From Symbioplanes lichenis (GTDB lineage Bacteria > Actinomycetota > Actinomycetes > Mycobacteriales > Micromonosporaceae), in the NCBI RefSeq assembly GCF_030709675.1, contig NZ_JAUZQD010000014.1, positions 124,001 to 188,000 of the forward strand: a stretch of 64,000 nt of DNA, read 5' to 3'. Below the pieces are notes generated by a model that made no database searches, was not told the origin of the DNA, and saw only the letters and a program-made list of their open reading frames with translations. Made by a program: the position numbers and the translations under genes. Numbering within the stretch: position 1 is the stretch's first letter; each line of letters starts with the position of its first letter. Of the stretch, positions 23,864 through 31,417 are shown in pieces.

Positions 23864-24864
23864 TCATCGACTGTCACGGGCACTACACGACCGCCCCGGC
23901 GGCGCACACCGGTTGGCGGGAGGCGCAGCTGGCGGCGTACGAGAGCGGGCAGGCCCCGCCGCGCTACCCGCACCTGTCCGACGACGAGATCCGCGAGTCG
24001 ATCGAGACCGGCCAGCTGCGGCTGATGGACGAGCGCGGCATCGACCTCACGATCTTCTCGCCCCGCGCGTCGGCCATGGGTCACCATGCCGGCGACGAGA
24101 GCGTCAGCCTGGCCTGGACCCGCGCGTGCAACGAGCTCATCGCCCGCGTGGTGGCCCTCTTCCCCGGGCGCTTCGCCGGGGTCGGGCAGCTGCCGCAGGC
24201 CGTCGGCGTCCCGATCGAGCGGTCGATCGGCGAGCTGCGCCGGTGCGTGACCGAGCTGGGCTTCGTGGGCGTCAACCTCAACCCCGACCCGAGCGGCGGG
24301 CACTGGACGGCCCCGCCGCTGACCGACAAGACCTGGTTCCCCCTGTACGAGACCCTGAGCGAACTCGACGTCCCGGCCATGGTCCACGTCTCCGCCGTGA
24401 CCAACGCCAGCTTCCACGCGACCGGCTCGCACTATCTCAACGCGGACACCACGGCGTTCATGCAGTTCGTCCAGTCCGATTTGTTCACGACGTTCCCGGG
24501 GTTGCGGTTCGTCATCCCGCACGGGGGCGGCGCGGTCCCGTACCACTGGGGTCGTTTCCGGGGTCTGGCCGACATGCTCGGGCGGCCGCCGCTGACGTCG
24601 CTGGCGGACAACGTCTTCTTCGACACGTGCGTCTACCACCAGCCGGGCATCGACCTGCTGTTCGGCGTGATCGACACCGGCAACATCCTCTTCGGCTCGG
24701 AGGCCATCGGCGCCGTGCGCGGCATCGACCCGCAGACCGGCCATCACTTCGACGACACCCGCCGGTACGTGGACGCGCTGGGCCTGCCGGCCGCCGACCT
24801 GGCCCGGGTCTACGAGCTCAACGCCCGCCGCGTTTACCCCCGCCTCCCGGAGGGCTCACGATGA
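23860..24864 (+). CDS. ligJ: 4-oxalomesaconate hydratase, amidohydrolase-2 family
   Basis: A 334-residue protein of the amidohydrolase superfamily. The opening MIIDCHGHYTTAP is the LigJ signature, with the HxH metal-binding pair; IPHGGGAVPYHWGR and FGSEAIGAVRGIDPQTG are further LigJ blocks. LigJ adds water to 4-oxalomesaconate to give 4-carboxy-4-hydroxy-2-oxoadipate, the substrate of the aldolase encoded at 20474. The related lactonase LigI has a different start (DAHCHVFGP) and is absent, which argues against a pyrone-dicarboxylate route. ATGA overlaps at both ends. Confidence 0.9.
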   Translation: MIIDCHGHYTTAPAAHTGWREAQLAAYESGQAPPRYPHLSDDEIRESIETGQLRLMDERGIDLTIFSPRASAMGHHAGDESVSLAWTRACNELIARVVALFPGRFAGVGQLPQAVGVPIERSIGELRRCVTELGFVGVNLNPDPSGGHWTAPPLTDKTWFPLYETLSELDVPAMVHVSAVTNASFHATGSHYLNADTTAFMQFVQSDLFTTFPGLRFVIPHGGGAVPYHWGRFRGLADMLGRPPLTSLADNVFFDTCVYHQPGIDLLFGVIDTGNILFGSEAIGAVRGIDPQTGHHFDDTRRYVDALGLPAADLARVYELNARRVYPRLPEGSR

Positions 24865-26351
24865 AACGTCTCCTTGTCCTCGTCCTCCTCCTCGGCACGT
24901 GCGGATTCGCCTCACCCGGCGGCCTCGCCGATCTGAAGCCGCTGCCGCCGGTCATGGTCTGCGCCGAGGTCACCGGGCTGCGGCTGCCCGGCGTCACGCT
25001 CACCTCCGCGACCGTCGCCGGGGCCACCTGCGAAGTGCGCGGCACGATCGCCCCGGCCGACACGATCGTCGTCCGGCTGCCCCTCGGCGGCTGGACCCAG
25101 CGCTACGTGCAGACCGGCTGCGGCGGGCTCTGCGGCACCGCGACCATCAACTACGGGCAGGCCGCCGGGTGCCCCGTGGTGGAGGACGGCTCGGTCGCCA
25201 GCGCCACCACCGACATGGGCCACCAGGGGCAGAACGACGGCTCGTGGGCGGCCGGCAACCCGCAGGCGCAGATCGACTTCGCCTACCGCGGGGTGCACGA
25301 GACGGCGGTGACGGCCAAGCGGATCATCACGGCGTTCTACGGGCGGGCGCCGCGGTACTCATACTTCACCGGCTGCTCCGACGGCGGGCGCGAGGCGCTC
25401 ATGGAGGCCCAGCGCTTCCCGGACGACTTCGACGGCATCGCCGCCGGGGCGCCCGCCACCAACATGGCCGTACAGAACACCTTCCACCACGCGTGGAACG
25501 TCCTGGCCAACCGCGACTCGTCCGGCCGGGCGATCCTGCTCGCCGCCAAGCTGCCCCTGATCCACAACGCCGTGCTGGCGGCCTGCGGGCCCGTGCTCGA
25601 CGACCCGCGACAGTGCCACTTCGACCCGTTCAGCCTGGTCTGCGCGAACCCGGCCACCTGTCTCACCGCCGCCGAGGCCACTGTGGTCCGCAAGCTGCAC
25701 GACGGCGCTACCGACGCCCGCGGCCGCCGGCTCGAGGTGCCCGTCGGCCACGAGTGGGGCTCCGAGCTGGAGTGGACCCTCTTCGTGCCGGCCACCCCGA
25801 CCGCGCCCGTGGCCAGTGAGAGTTTCGCCCTCTCCTATCTGCGCTACCTGGCCGACCCGAACCACGCGCGGCCGGACTACCAGCTGAGCGATCTCGAGTT
25901 CACGGTGGCGTCGTTCTGGCGGACTGTGCTGCCGTCGAGTGCGTACATGGCGGCCATGGACCCCGATCTGAGCGCCTTCCGGCGGTCCGGGGGCAAGCTG
26001 CTGCTCTGGCACGGCTGGAACGACCAGCACATCGCGCCGCGCTCGACCCTGGCCTACTTCTCGGAGCTGCGCGACCCCGCGCGGTACGCCCGGCTCTACA
26101 TGTTCCCGGGCGTGGCCCACTGCGGCGGCGGGCAGCCCTTCGACGTGCTCACCCCGGTGATGGCCTGGGTCGAGACCGGCCGTACGCCCGGGTCGATCAA
26201 CGGGGTCCGGGCGATGTCCCCGGCCGCCGCCCGGGGCGACTATCACTGGGTGGGTGAGGGGCTCTACTCGCACGGCTACCAGACGTGGCCGCGTGCGGTG
26301 GGCGACAAGCTCGTCACCGGTCCGGGATATCCTGGCGGCCATGCCCGCTGA
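24861..26351 (+). CDS. tannase/feruloyl-esterase family secreted esterase
   Basis: A 496-residue esterase of the tannase/feruloyl esterase family, which also includes MHETase. GCSDGGR has the catalytic Ser173 preceded by Cys172. WHGWNDQHI gives the acid, and VAHCGGG the His with its neighbouring Cys, so the family's CS-D-HC disulfide-linked triad is complete. A signal peptide (LLVLVLLLGTCGFA) indicates export. Tannases release gallate from galloyl esters, feruloyl esterases release hydroxycinnamates. In an operon with a gallate-type lower pathway, a galloyl or similar phenolic-acid ester is the best guess. ATGA overlap with ligJ. Confidence 0.9.
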   Translation: MKRLLVLVLLLGTCGFASPGGLADLKPLPPVMVCAEVTGLRLPGVTLTSATVAGATCEVRGTIAPADTIVVRLPLGGWTQRYVQTGCGGLCGTATINYGQAAGCPVVEDGSVASATTDMGHQGQNDGSWAAGNPQAQIDFAYRGVHETAVTAKRIITAFYGRAPRYSYFTGCSDGGREALMEAQRFPDDFDGIAAGAPATNMAVQNTFHHAWNVLANRDSSGRAILLAAKLPLIHNAVLAACGPVLDDPRQCHFDPFSLVCANPATCLTAAEATVVRKLHDGATDARGRRLEVPVGHEWGSELEWTLFVPATPTAPVASESFALSYLRYLADPNHARPDYQLSDLEFTVASFWRTVLPSSAYMAAMDPDLSAFRRSGGKLLLWHGWNDQHIAPRSTLAYFSELRDPARYARLYMFPGVAHCGGGQPFDVLTPVMAWVETGRTPGSINGVRAMSPAAARGDYHWVGEGLYSHGYQTWPRAVGDKLVTGPGYPGGHAR

Positions 26352-27036
26352 GCAGGACGAAGCCACCGCCCCGCCCGGCCGCCGGAGCCCGGCCGCCACC
26401 GCCGCGGAGACCCGCGACGCGCTGCGCACCGCCATCCTGGGCGGGGAGTACCTGCCCGGCGAGCGCCTGGTCGAGCTGCAGCTGACCGAGCGCTTCCGGG
26501 CGAGCCGCTTCACCGTGCGGGCCGCGCTGCAGGAGCTGGCCAGCGAGGGCCTGATCGAGATGCAGCGCAACCGCGGCGCCATGGTCCGCAAGGTCTCGCT
26601 GGCCGAGGCGGTCGAGATCACCGAGGTCCGCATGGTCCTGGAGGGCCTGGTCGCCGCGCGCGCCGCCGAACGCGTCACCGACGAGCAGGCCGCCGCCCTG
26701 GCCGAGATCGGCCGCCAGATGCGCGCGGCCGTCGCCGCCGAGGAGTTCCGCCACTACAGCGATCTCAACCAGCGGCTGCACGCGCTGATCCGGCAGATCG
26801 CCGGGCACGGCACCGCCGACGGCATCATCGAGACGCTGCGCGGTCAGCTCGTGCGGCACCAGTTCATGCTGTCGATGCTGCCCGGGCGCCCGCAGACCTC
26901 ACTGCCCCAGCACGAGCGCGTCATCGCCGCCGTCCGCGACCGGGACGCCCCGGCGGCGGAGGCGGCGATGCGCGACCACATCGCCAGCGTCATCGAGGCG
27001 CTGCGGACGCTGGCCCCGCCGCCACGTGCATTCTGA
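26341..27036 (+). CDS. GntR family regulator, FCD subfamily
   Basis: A 231-residue regulator. The winged helix (about 22-85: GERLVELQLTERFRASRFTVRAALQELASEG) is followed by the all-helical FCD ligand domain (about 95-222), whose Asp/His metal-site residues fit the family (HYSDLNQRLH and HERVIAAVRDRD). It is the last gene of the aromatic operon; its ATG lies 11 bp inside the esterase gene. The perfect TNGTNNACNA site at 20412-20423 in the shared promoter is the expected operator, with a pathway acid as inducer. Confidence 0.9.
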   Translation: MPAEQDEATAPPGRRSPAATAAETRDALRTAILGGEYLPGERLVELQLTERFRASRFTVRAALQELASEGLIEMQRNRGAMVRKVSLAEAVEITEVRMVLEGLVAARAAERVTDEQAAALAEIGRQMRAAVAAEEFRHYSDLNQRLHALIRQIAGHGTADGIIETLRGQLVRHQFMLSMLPGRPQTSLPQHERVIAAVRDRDAPAAEAAMRDHIASVIEALRTLAPPPRAF

Positions 27037-27050
27037 ACCCCTGTGCTGCT

Positions 27051-28313
27051 TCACCCCGCCGCGGGTTGACCCTCCTTTCCGGCCGCGAGCTGGCTCTGCT
27101 TTTCCGCCGCGGGCTGAGCCTGCTTTCCGGCCTCGACCTCGCGGCGGAGCAGGGTCACCGCGTCGGCCACGGGCATCGGGGCGAGCTGACGTCCGTCCCG
27201 GCCCCGCAGCGCCACCAGGCCGGCCGCCGCCTCACGCTCACCGACGATTCCCGCGTACGGAATCCTGTGCGCGACCGCCGCCCGCACGCGCGCGCCCACC
27301 GAGCCGTCCGCGTCGAGCCCCGCGCGCAGCCCGCCCTCGACCGCCGCCCGGACCACCGCCTCGGCCGCGGGCCCCTGGGCCACGCCCACCGGGACGACGC
27401 GGAGCTGCTCGGGGGCGTACCAGAGGGGGAAAGCCCCGCCATGCACCTCCAGGAGCAGCGCGAACAGCCGTTCCATCGACCCGGCCAGGCTGCGGTGCAC
27501 CATGACCGGCTGCTGTTTCCGCCCGTCGGCGCCGATGTAGCTGAGCCCGAACCGCTCCGGCTGGTAGAAGTCGACCTGCACGGTGGCGATGGTGAACTCG
27601 CGGCCCTGGGCGTCGCTCATCTGCACGTCGATCTTCGGCCCGTAGAACGCCGCCTCCCCGCGCTGCTCGTCATAGTCCTCGTCGCCCAGCGCGCTCTTCA
27701 ACATCTGGCCGGCCGCTTCCCACGCCTCGTCCGAGCCCGCGTACTTGCTGCCGTCGCCGCGCAGGGACAGCTGATACCGGGCCTTCGGCAGTCCGAGTGC
27801 CGCGTGGGCCTGGCGCATCAGGCGCAGGCTGCCGGCGATCTCCGCCTCGACCTGGTCCAGGGCGCAGAAGATGTGCGCGTCGTTGAGCTGGATCGCCCGC
27901 ACCCGGCTCAGGCCGCCGAGCACGCCGGAGCGCTCGGCGCGGTACATGGTGCCCAGCTCGGCGATCCGCAGGGGCAGCTCCCGGTACGACCGGCCGCGCG
28001 CCTTGAACATCAGCGCGTGATGCGGGCACAGGCTGGGCCGCAGCACGAGTTCCTCGTCACCGTCCGGGATCGGGGGGAACATGTCGTCGGCGAAGTTCGC
28101 CCAGTGACCGGACAATTCGTACATGCGGCGGCGACCGAGCACGGGGGAGAAGACGTGCTGGTAGCCGGCGCGGCGCTCGAGCTCGTGCAGATAGGACTCG
28201 ACCTCGTGGCGCGCGGCGGCCCCGGCCGGGAGCCAGAAGGGCAGGCCCGCGCCGATGAGTGGGTCGGAGTCGAAGATGTCCAGCTCGCGGCCGAGCTTGC
28301 GGTGGTCGATCAT
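27051..28313 (-). CDS. thrS: threonyl-tRNA synthetase paralogue lacking the TGS and editing domains
   Basis: A 420-residue class II synthetase. HRKLGRELDIF marks the start of the ThrRS catalytic core, so the N-terminal TGS and editing domains (about 230 residues) are absent from the outset, not truncated. The three zinc ligands that select threonine are present: Cys in RPSLCPHH, His in NDAHIF and His in PVMVHRS. The anticodon-binding domain follows. The last 25 residues are a low-complexity Gln/Ala/Lys repeat (QPAAEKQSQLAAGKEGQPA). It cannot proofread Ser-tRNA by itself. It may be a stress-induced or drug-resistant second ThrRS. A Thr-rich leader precedes it. Confidence 0.9.
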   Translation of the reverse strand: MIDHRKLGRELDIFDSDPLIGAGLPFWLPAGAAARHEVESYLHELERRAGYQHVFSPVLGRRRMYELSGHWANFADDMFPPIPDGDEELVLRPSLCPHHALMFKARGRSYRELPLRIAELGTMYRAERSGVLGGLSRVRAIQLNDAHIFCALDQVEAEIAGSLRLMRQAHAALGLPKARYQLSLRGDGSKYAGSDEAWEAAGQMLKSALGDEDYDEQRGEAAFYGPKIDVQMSDAQGREFTIATVQVDFYQPERFGLSYIGADGRKQQPVMVHRSLAGSMERLFALLLEVHGGAFPLWYAPEQLRVVPVGVAQGPAAEAVVRAAVEGGLRAGLDADGSVGARVRAAVAHRIPYAGIVGEREAAAGLVALRGRDGRQLAPMPVADAVTLLRREVEAGKQAQPAAEKQSQLAAGKEGQPAAG

Positions 28314-28318
28314 GATGT

Positions 28319-28350
28319 CTCCCGGGGGTGCGGGGGCACGCGCCCAGGAG
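28319..28350 (-). promoter_or_regulatory. hairpin masking the ThrRS ribosome-binding site
   Basis: In the minus-strand mRNA, CUCCUGGG (28350-28343) can pair with CCCGGGAG (28326-28319), eight pairs including one G-U. The second arm contains the GGGAG ribosome-binding site of the synthetase gene, 6 bases from its ATG. GUGC-CCCC-GCAC inside the loop adds a smaller stem. The fold would block translation initiation. Confidence 0.6.
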
Positions 28351-28353
28351 CTG

Positions 28354-28372
28354 CCCGGGCGTCGTGCCCGGG
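28354..28372 (-). promoter_or_regulatory. leader hairpin CCCGGGC-N5-GCCCGGG
   Basis: A perfect 7-bp GC stem with a five-base loop lies 12 bases after the leader-peptide stop and immediately before the ribosome-binding-site hairpin. It could act as a pause or terminator stem, or compete with the next hairpin. There is no U-tract. Confidence 0.55.
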
Positions 28373-28384
28373 TCGGTGCGCTGG

Positions 28385-28441
28385 TTAACGCGATGGCGAC
28401 GCCGGGGTGGCCGGCGTCGTCGTCATCGGGTTGCTGCGCAT
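28385..28441 (-). CDS. threonine-rich leader peptide upstream of ThrRS paralogue
   Basis: An 18-codon reading frame, MRSNPMTTTPATPASPSR, ends in TAA. It contains three Thr codons in a row (ACG ACG ACG) and a fourth shortly after. GGAGG lies 13 bases upstream of the first ATG; the second ATG (28426) is an alternative start. Followed by two strong hairpins and then the ThrRS gene, it has the layout of a classical attenuator: ribosomes stalled at Thr codons when charged tRNA-Thr is scarce would shift RNA pairing and expose the synthetase ribosome-binding site. Confidence 0.65.
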   Translation of the reverse strand: MRSNPMTTTPATPASPSR

Positions 28442-28513
28442 GGCTTCATCTTGTCCTCCGCTTTTCTTCCGGCGCCACCGAATTTCGAGAACCGCGGGGA
28501 GGTGCTCGTCGTC

Positions 28514-29056
28514 TTGCCCTATGTGAGAGACGAGGAGGAGCTCGTGCGCCGGGTCGCCCGCGGGGACCGGCAGGCATTCGACGAGTTCTACCGGCGCACG
28601 TCGCCGTGGCTGACCGTGCGGCTGCGGCGGCGCTGCGCCGACGAGGACGTGATCGCCGACGTGCTGCAGGAGACCTATCTGGCGGTGTGGCGGGCGGCGG
28701 GCGGGTTCGCCGGCTCGGCCGCCTCGGGCAGCGCGGTGGGCTGGGTCTGGACGATCGCCGCCAACCGCCTGGTCGACGCGTTCCGGCGGCGGGCCCGGCA
28801 CAACCAGCCACCCCCGGTCGCCCTGGCCGACCCGGCCGCCCCCGCCGCCGAGGAGGAGGCGCTCGCCGGGCGGGTCGGGCAGGACCTCGAGCTGGCCCTG
28901 CTCCGGCTGCCGGCCGACCTGCGCCTGGTGCTGCGGGCGATGGTCCTCGACGGGCTGAGCGTCCGGGAGACGTCGGTCCTGCTCGGCGTGCCGGAAGGCA
29001 CCGTGAAGACCCGCGCGCGGCGGGCCCGGATCGCGCTGCGGGAGGCGCTGTCATGA
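28514..29056 (+). CDS. ECF RNA polymerase sigma factor
   Basis: A 180-residue ECF sigma factor. Region 2 (VARGDRQAFDEFYRR to WTIAANRLVDAFRRR) melts and binds the -10 element, and region 4 (VLDGLSVRETSVLLGVPEGTVKTRARRARIALRE) binds the -35. No extra sensor domain is seen. The start is uncertain: TTG at 28514 lies 11 bases after GGGGAGG; GTG 28502 overlaps that site and GTG 28523 is further. Its stop overlaps the ATG of the anti-sigma gene, the usual pairing. It is divergent from the ThrRS leader. Confidence 0.88.
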   Translation: MPYVRDEEELVRRVARGDRQAFDEFYRRTSPWLTVRLRRRCADEDVIADVLQETYLAVWRAAGGFAGSAASGSAVGWVWTIAANRLVDAFRRRARHNQPPPVALADPAAPAAEEEALAGRVGQDLELALLRLPADLRLVLRAMVLDGLSVRETSVLLGVPEGTVKTRARRARIALREALS

Positions 29057-29859
29057 CCCACCCCCACCAGACCGCCCTGGCCCGCTACGCCGAGGGCGCG
29101 CCCGGTCTCGACGACGCCGCCGTGTGGACGATCGAGGCCCACCTCGAGACCTGCCCCGACTGCCGGGCCCGCCTGGTCGCCGGCCTGCCCGCCGACACGC
29201 TGAGCCTGCTCGACCGGGTCGGCGCCGAGCTGGACCGGGCCCTGGAGACCGAGCCCGCCCCGGCCCGCCCGGCCCGCCGCTGGGGTGCCGCCCGCCGCCG
29301 CTGGCTGGCCGGCACCATGCTGCCGTGGGTCGTCATGACCGTGGCCGTGCTGATCTGCGCGGCCGCCCTCGAGCGCGCCACCCCGGTCCTGCCGTCGCTG
29401 GTGCTGCTGCTGGCGCCGATCGCCCCGCTGCCCGGCGTCGCCGTCGCCTGGTCGCGGCGCACCGACCCGGCCTGGGAGCTGATCGCCGCCACGCCCGGCG
29501 CCGGCCTGGCCATGCTGCTGCGCCGGGCCGCCGCCGTCCTGGCCGTCGTCGTGCCCGCCCTGGCCGTCGTCGGTCTCGTCGCCGGCGTGGGCGCCTCCCT
29601 GGCCCTGGCGCTGCTGCCGAGCCTGGCCTGCGTGGCGGCCGCCGTCGCCCTGGGCGGCCGGATCGGCGTCCGGCGGGCGGCGATCGCCGTGGGAAGTGCC
29701 TGGGCGCTCGCCGTCATCCTGCCCAGCCTCTCCACCAACCAGCTGTCGGTGGCGCTGCACCCCGGCGCCGCGCCGGTGTGGGCGCTGGCCGCGGCGGCGC
29801 TGGTGGCGCTGGCCCTCACCCGGGCGGACGACTATCGGCGCCTGGCCAGCAGCGCCTAG
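29053..29859 (+). CDS. membrane-anchored zinc-finger anti-sigma factor
   Basis: A 268-residue protein. The N-terminal zinc-binding anti-sigma motif is H30-x3-C34-x2-C37 (AHLETCPDC). From about residue 90 on there are about six hydrophobic helices. It should hold the ECF factor at the membrane until a signal, probably envelope stress or redox at the zinc site. The multi-helix membrane part is larger than in single-pass anti-sigmas. ATGA overlap with the sigma gene. Its stop overlaps the convergent XRE gene by 4 bp. Confidence 0.87.
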   Translation: MTHPHQTALARYAEGAPGLDDAAVWTIEAHLETCPDCRARLVAGLPADTLSLLDRVGAELDRALETEPAPARPARRWGAARRRWLAGTMLPWVVMTVAVLICAAALERATPVLPSLVLLLAPIAPLPGVAVAWSRRTDPAWELIAATPGAGLAMLLRRAAAVLAVVVPALAVVGLVAGVGASLALALLPSLACVAAAVALGGRIGVRRAAIAVGSAWALAVILPSLSTNQLSVALHPGAAPVWALAAAALVALALTRADDYRRLASSA

Positions 29860-30125
29860 GAAGCGAGCCGGCTGATGTGCGGGGTCTTGCTGATCTCGGA
29901 CCAGATCTCGTCGAGGGACAGGCCGAGCGCGGCGGCGATCGCGGCGATGGTGGGGAAGGCGGGGGTCGCCACACGGCCGGACTCGATCTTGCGCAGGGTC
30001 TCCGGCGAGACGCCCGCCTCCAGCGCGGTGAGCAGCATCGAGCGCTCACCCCGGGCCCGCCGCAGCAGGGCACCGAGCCGCTGCCCGCGCTCGACCTCTT
30101 CTTCCGTGAGCGGCAACCTGACCAT
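29856..30125 (-). CDS. XRE family helix-turn-helix regulator (89 aa)
   Basis: A small DNA-binding protein made almost entirely of a Cro/C1-type helix-turn-helix (ALEAGVSPETLRKIESGR). It is divergent from the methionine aminopeptidase paralogue with a 67-bp gap that carries repeated CCGGGATAGT elements, so it probably represses itself and that gene. No toxin partner is apparent. Confidence 0.85.
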   Translation of the reverse strand: MVRLPLTEEEVERGQRLGALLRRARGERSMLLTALEAGVSPETLRKIESGRVATPAFPTIAAIAAALGLSLDEIWSEISKTPHISRLAS

Positions 30126-30141
30126 GCGGCCGATTCTAATA

Positions 30142-30165
30142 CCGGGATAGTATTCCCGGGATAGT
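30142..30165. promoter_or_regulatory. direct repeat CCGGGATAGT x2, candidate XRE operator
   Basis: CCGGGATAGT occurs at 30142-30151 and 30156-30165, 14 bp apart. The intervening TCCCGG also makes an inverted repeat with the first copy (30142-30147 with 30154-30159). The cluster fills the divergent promoter region between the XRE and aminopeptidase genes. The region is locally AT-richer, as expected of a promoter. Confidence 0.55.
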
Positions 30166-30192
30166 TATTGGTACGCGAGAGAAGGCGCCGCC

Positions 30193-30966
30193 GTGATCGA
30201 GATCCTGGACCCCACCGACCTGCCGCGGGCACGCCGCACCGGCGCCCTGGTCGCCGACATCCTGCAAGAGCTGAAGGGCCGCAGCGCCGCCGGGGTGAAC
30301 CTGCTGGAGATCGACCGGTGGGCCCAGACGATGATCGTCGACGCGGGCGCCGAGTCCTGCTACGTCGACTACGCCCCCTCCTTCGGCCGCGGCCCCTTCG
30401 GCCACTACATCTGCACCTCCGTCAACGACGCCGTGCTGCACGGCCTGCCCCACGACTACACCCTGGCCGACGGCGACCTGCTCTCCCTCGACCTGGCCGT
30501 CTCCCTGGGCGGGGTCGTCGCCGACTCGGCCATCAGCTTCGTCGTCGGCGGCGCCGCCCGCCCCGAGGACACGGCCCTGATCACCGCCACCGAGCGCGCC
30601 CTCGAAACCGGCATCGCCACCGCCGGCCCCGGCGTCCGCACCGGCGACATCTCCCACGCGATCGGCACGGTTTTGGCCGGCGCCGGCTACACGGTGAACA
30701 CCGAGTTCGGCGGGCACGGGGTCGGCTCGACCATGCACCAGGACCCGCACATCGCCAACACGGGCCGCCCGGGCCGCGGCTACAAGCTGCGCGCGGGCCT
30801 GCTCCTGGCCCTCGAACCCTGGATCATGGCCGACACCGACCAGCTCATCACCGACGCCGACGGCTGGACCCTGAAAAGCGCCACCGGCGGCCGCACCGCC
30901 CACACCGAGCACACCATCGCCATCACCCCCGACGGCGCCGAGATCATGACCCTGCCCTCCCGCTGA
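30193..30966 (+). CDS. map: type I methionine aminopeptidase (accessory paralogue)
   Basis: A 257-residue pita-bread metalloprotease that removes the initiator Met. All five metal ligands can be placed: Asp in SLDLAV, Asp in VADSAISF, His in GGHGVGSTMH, Glu in ALEPW and Glu in AHTEHTIAI. GTG start at 30193. Most actinomycetes carry two or three MetAPs; this copy, with its own XRE regulator, looks conditional, and might stand in when the main enzyme is inhibited. It converges on the 30982 gene. Confidence 0.9.
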   Translation: MIEILDPTDLPRARRTGALVADILQELKGRSAAGVNLLEIDRWAQTMIVDAGAESCYVDYAPSFGRGPFGHYICTSVNDAVLHGLPHDYTLADGDLLSLDLAVSLGGVVADSAISFVVGGAARPEDTALITATERALETGIATAGPGVRTGDISHAIGTVLAGAGYTVNTEFGGHGVGSTMHQDPHIANTGRPGRGYKLRAGLLLALEPWIMADTDQLITDADGWTLKSATGGRTAHTEHTIAITPDGAEIMTLPSR

Positions 30967-30981
30967 CCCCGGACCCGCCGC

Positions 30982-31356
30982 TCAGCTTCCCGCGCGCGTG
31001 ATCGTGTAGTGCAACGTGAGGAACGGGATGCCGTAGAGGGAGAAGGCGTGTTCGGCGAGCAGGCGGCCGTCCTCGGTGTGGACGTCGAGGCGCTCGGTGA
31101 AGCCGGGCACGGCGGCCAGTTCCTGACCGTCCGGTGTGATGGTGTCGATGCGGCTGCGGACGCCGCGGAGCGCCTCGCGCTGGTTCATCGGCACGTTGGC
31201 CTGGCCGAGCGGGCGGGCCACGAGGGTGCGGTAGAGCAGGTAGCCGGGGCGCACCCAGAGCCGCCACGCGGGCCTGATGTCTAGCTTGAAACGGCTGGTG
31301 TGCTCGTAGAACTCGCGGACCAGCGGGTCGGCGGCGCCCGGGTCGAACTGCAGCAC
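30982..31356 (-). CDS. hypothetical protein (YndJ-like family in part), start uncertain
   Basis: A 124-residue reading frame from a GTG at 31356. The frame stays open upstream (RPQK preceded by a short Gly/Val/Ala stretch) into the end of the acyl-CoA dehydrogenase gene. VREFYEHTSRFKLDIRPAW and LTLHYTI resemble part of an uncharacterised actinobacterial family of soluble proteins with an FYEHT motif. Members I recall are longer, so this may be an N-terminally shortened copy. I cannot assign a function. It follows the acyl-CoA dehydrogenase gene by about 60 bp on the same strand. Confidence 0.5.
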   Translation of the reverse strand: MLQFDPGAADPLVREFYEHTSRFKLDIRPAWRLWVRPGYLLYRTLVARPLGQANVPMNQREALRGVRSRIDTITPDGQELAAVPGFTERLDVHTEDGRLLAEHAFSLYGIPFLTLHYTITRAGS

Positions 31357-31417
31357 CTTCTGCGGTCGCAGGCCCAGGGCGCCGGCCGTCGTGTCCGCGA
31401 CGACCCCGACCGCACCC

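Noticed and set aside
23860..24864. Assignment of the amidohydrolase as LigI (pyrone dicarboxylate lactonase)
   Set aside because: The DCHGHYTTAP start and FGSEAIGAVRGIDP block match LigJ; LigI begins with a DAHCHVFGP-type motif.
24861..24920. Lipoprotein signal in the tannase-like esterase
   Set aside because: LLGTC has Thr at -1, which does not fit a lipobox well; ordinary secretion is more likely.
28319..28441. T-box riboswitch upstream of the ThrRS paralogue
   Set aside because: No T-box consensus (AGGGTGGNACCGCG-like) or specifier loop could be found. The Thr-rich reading frame explains the region better.
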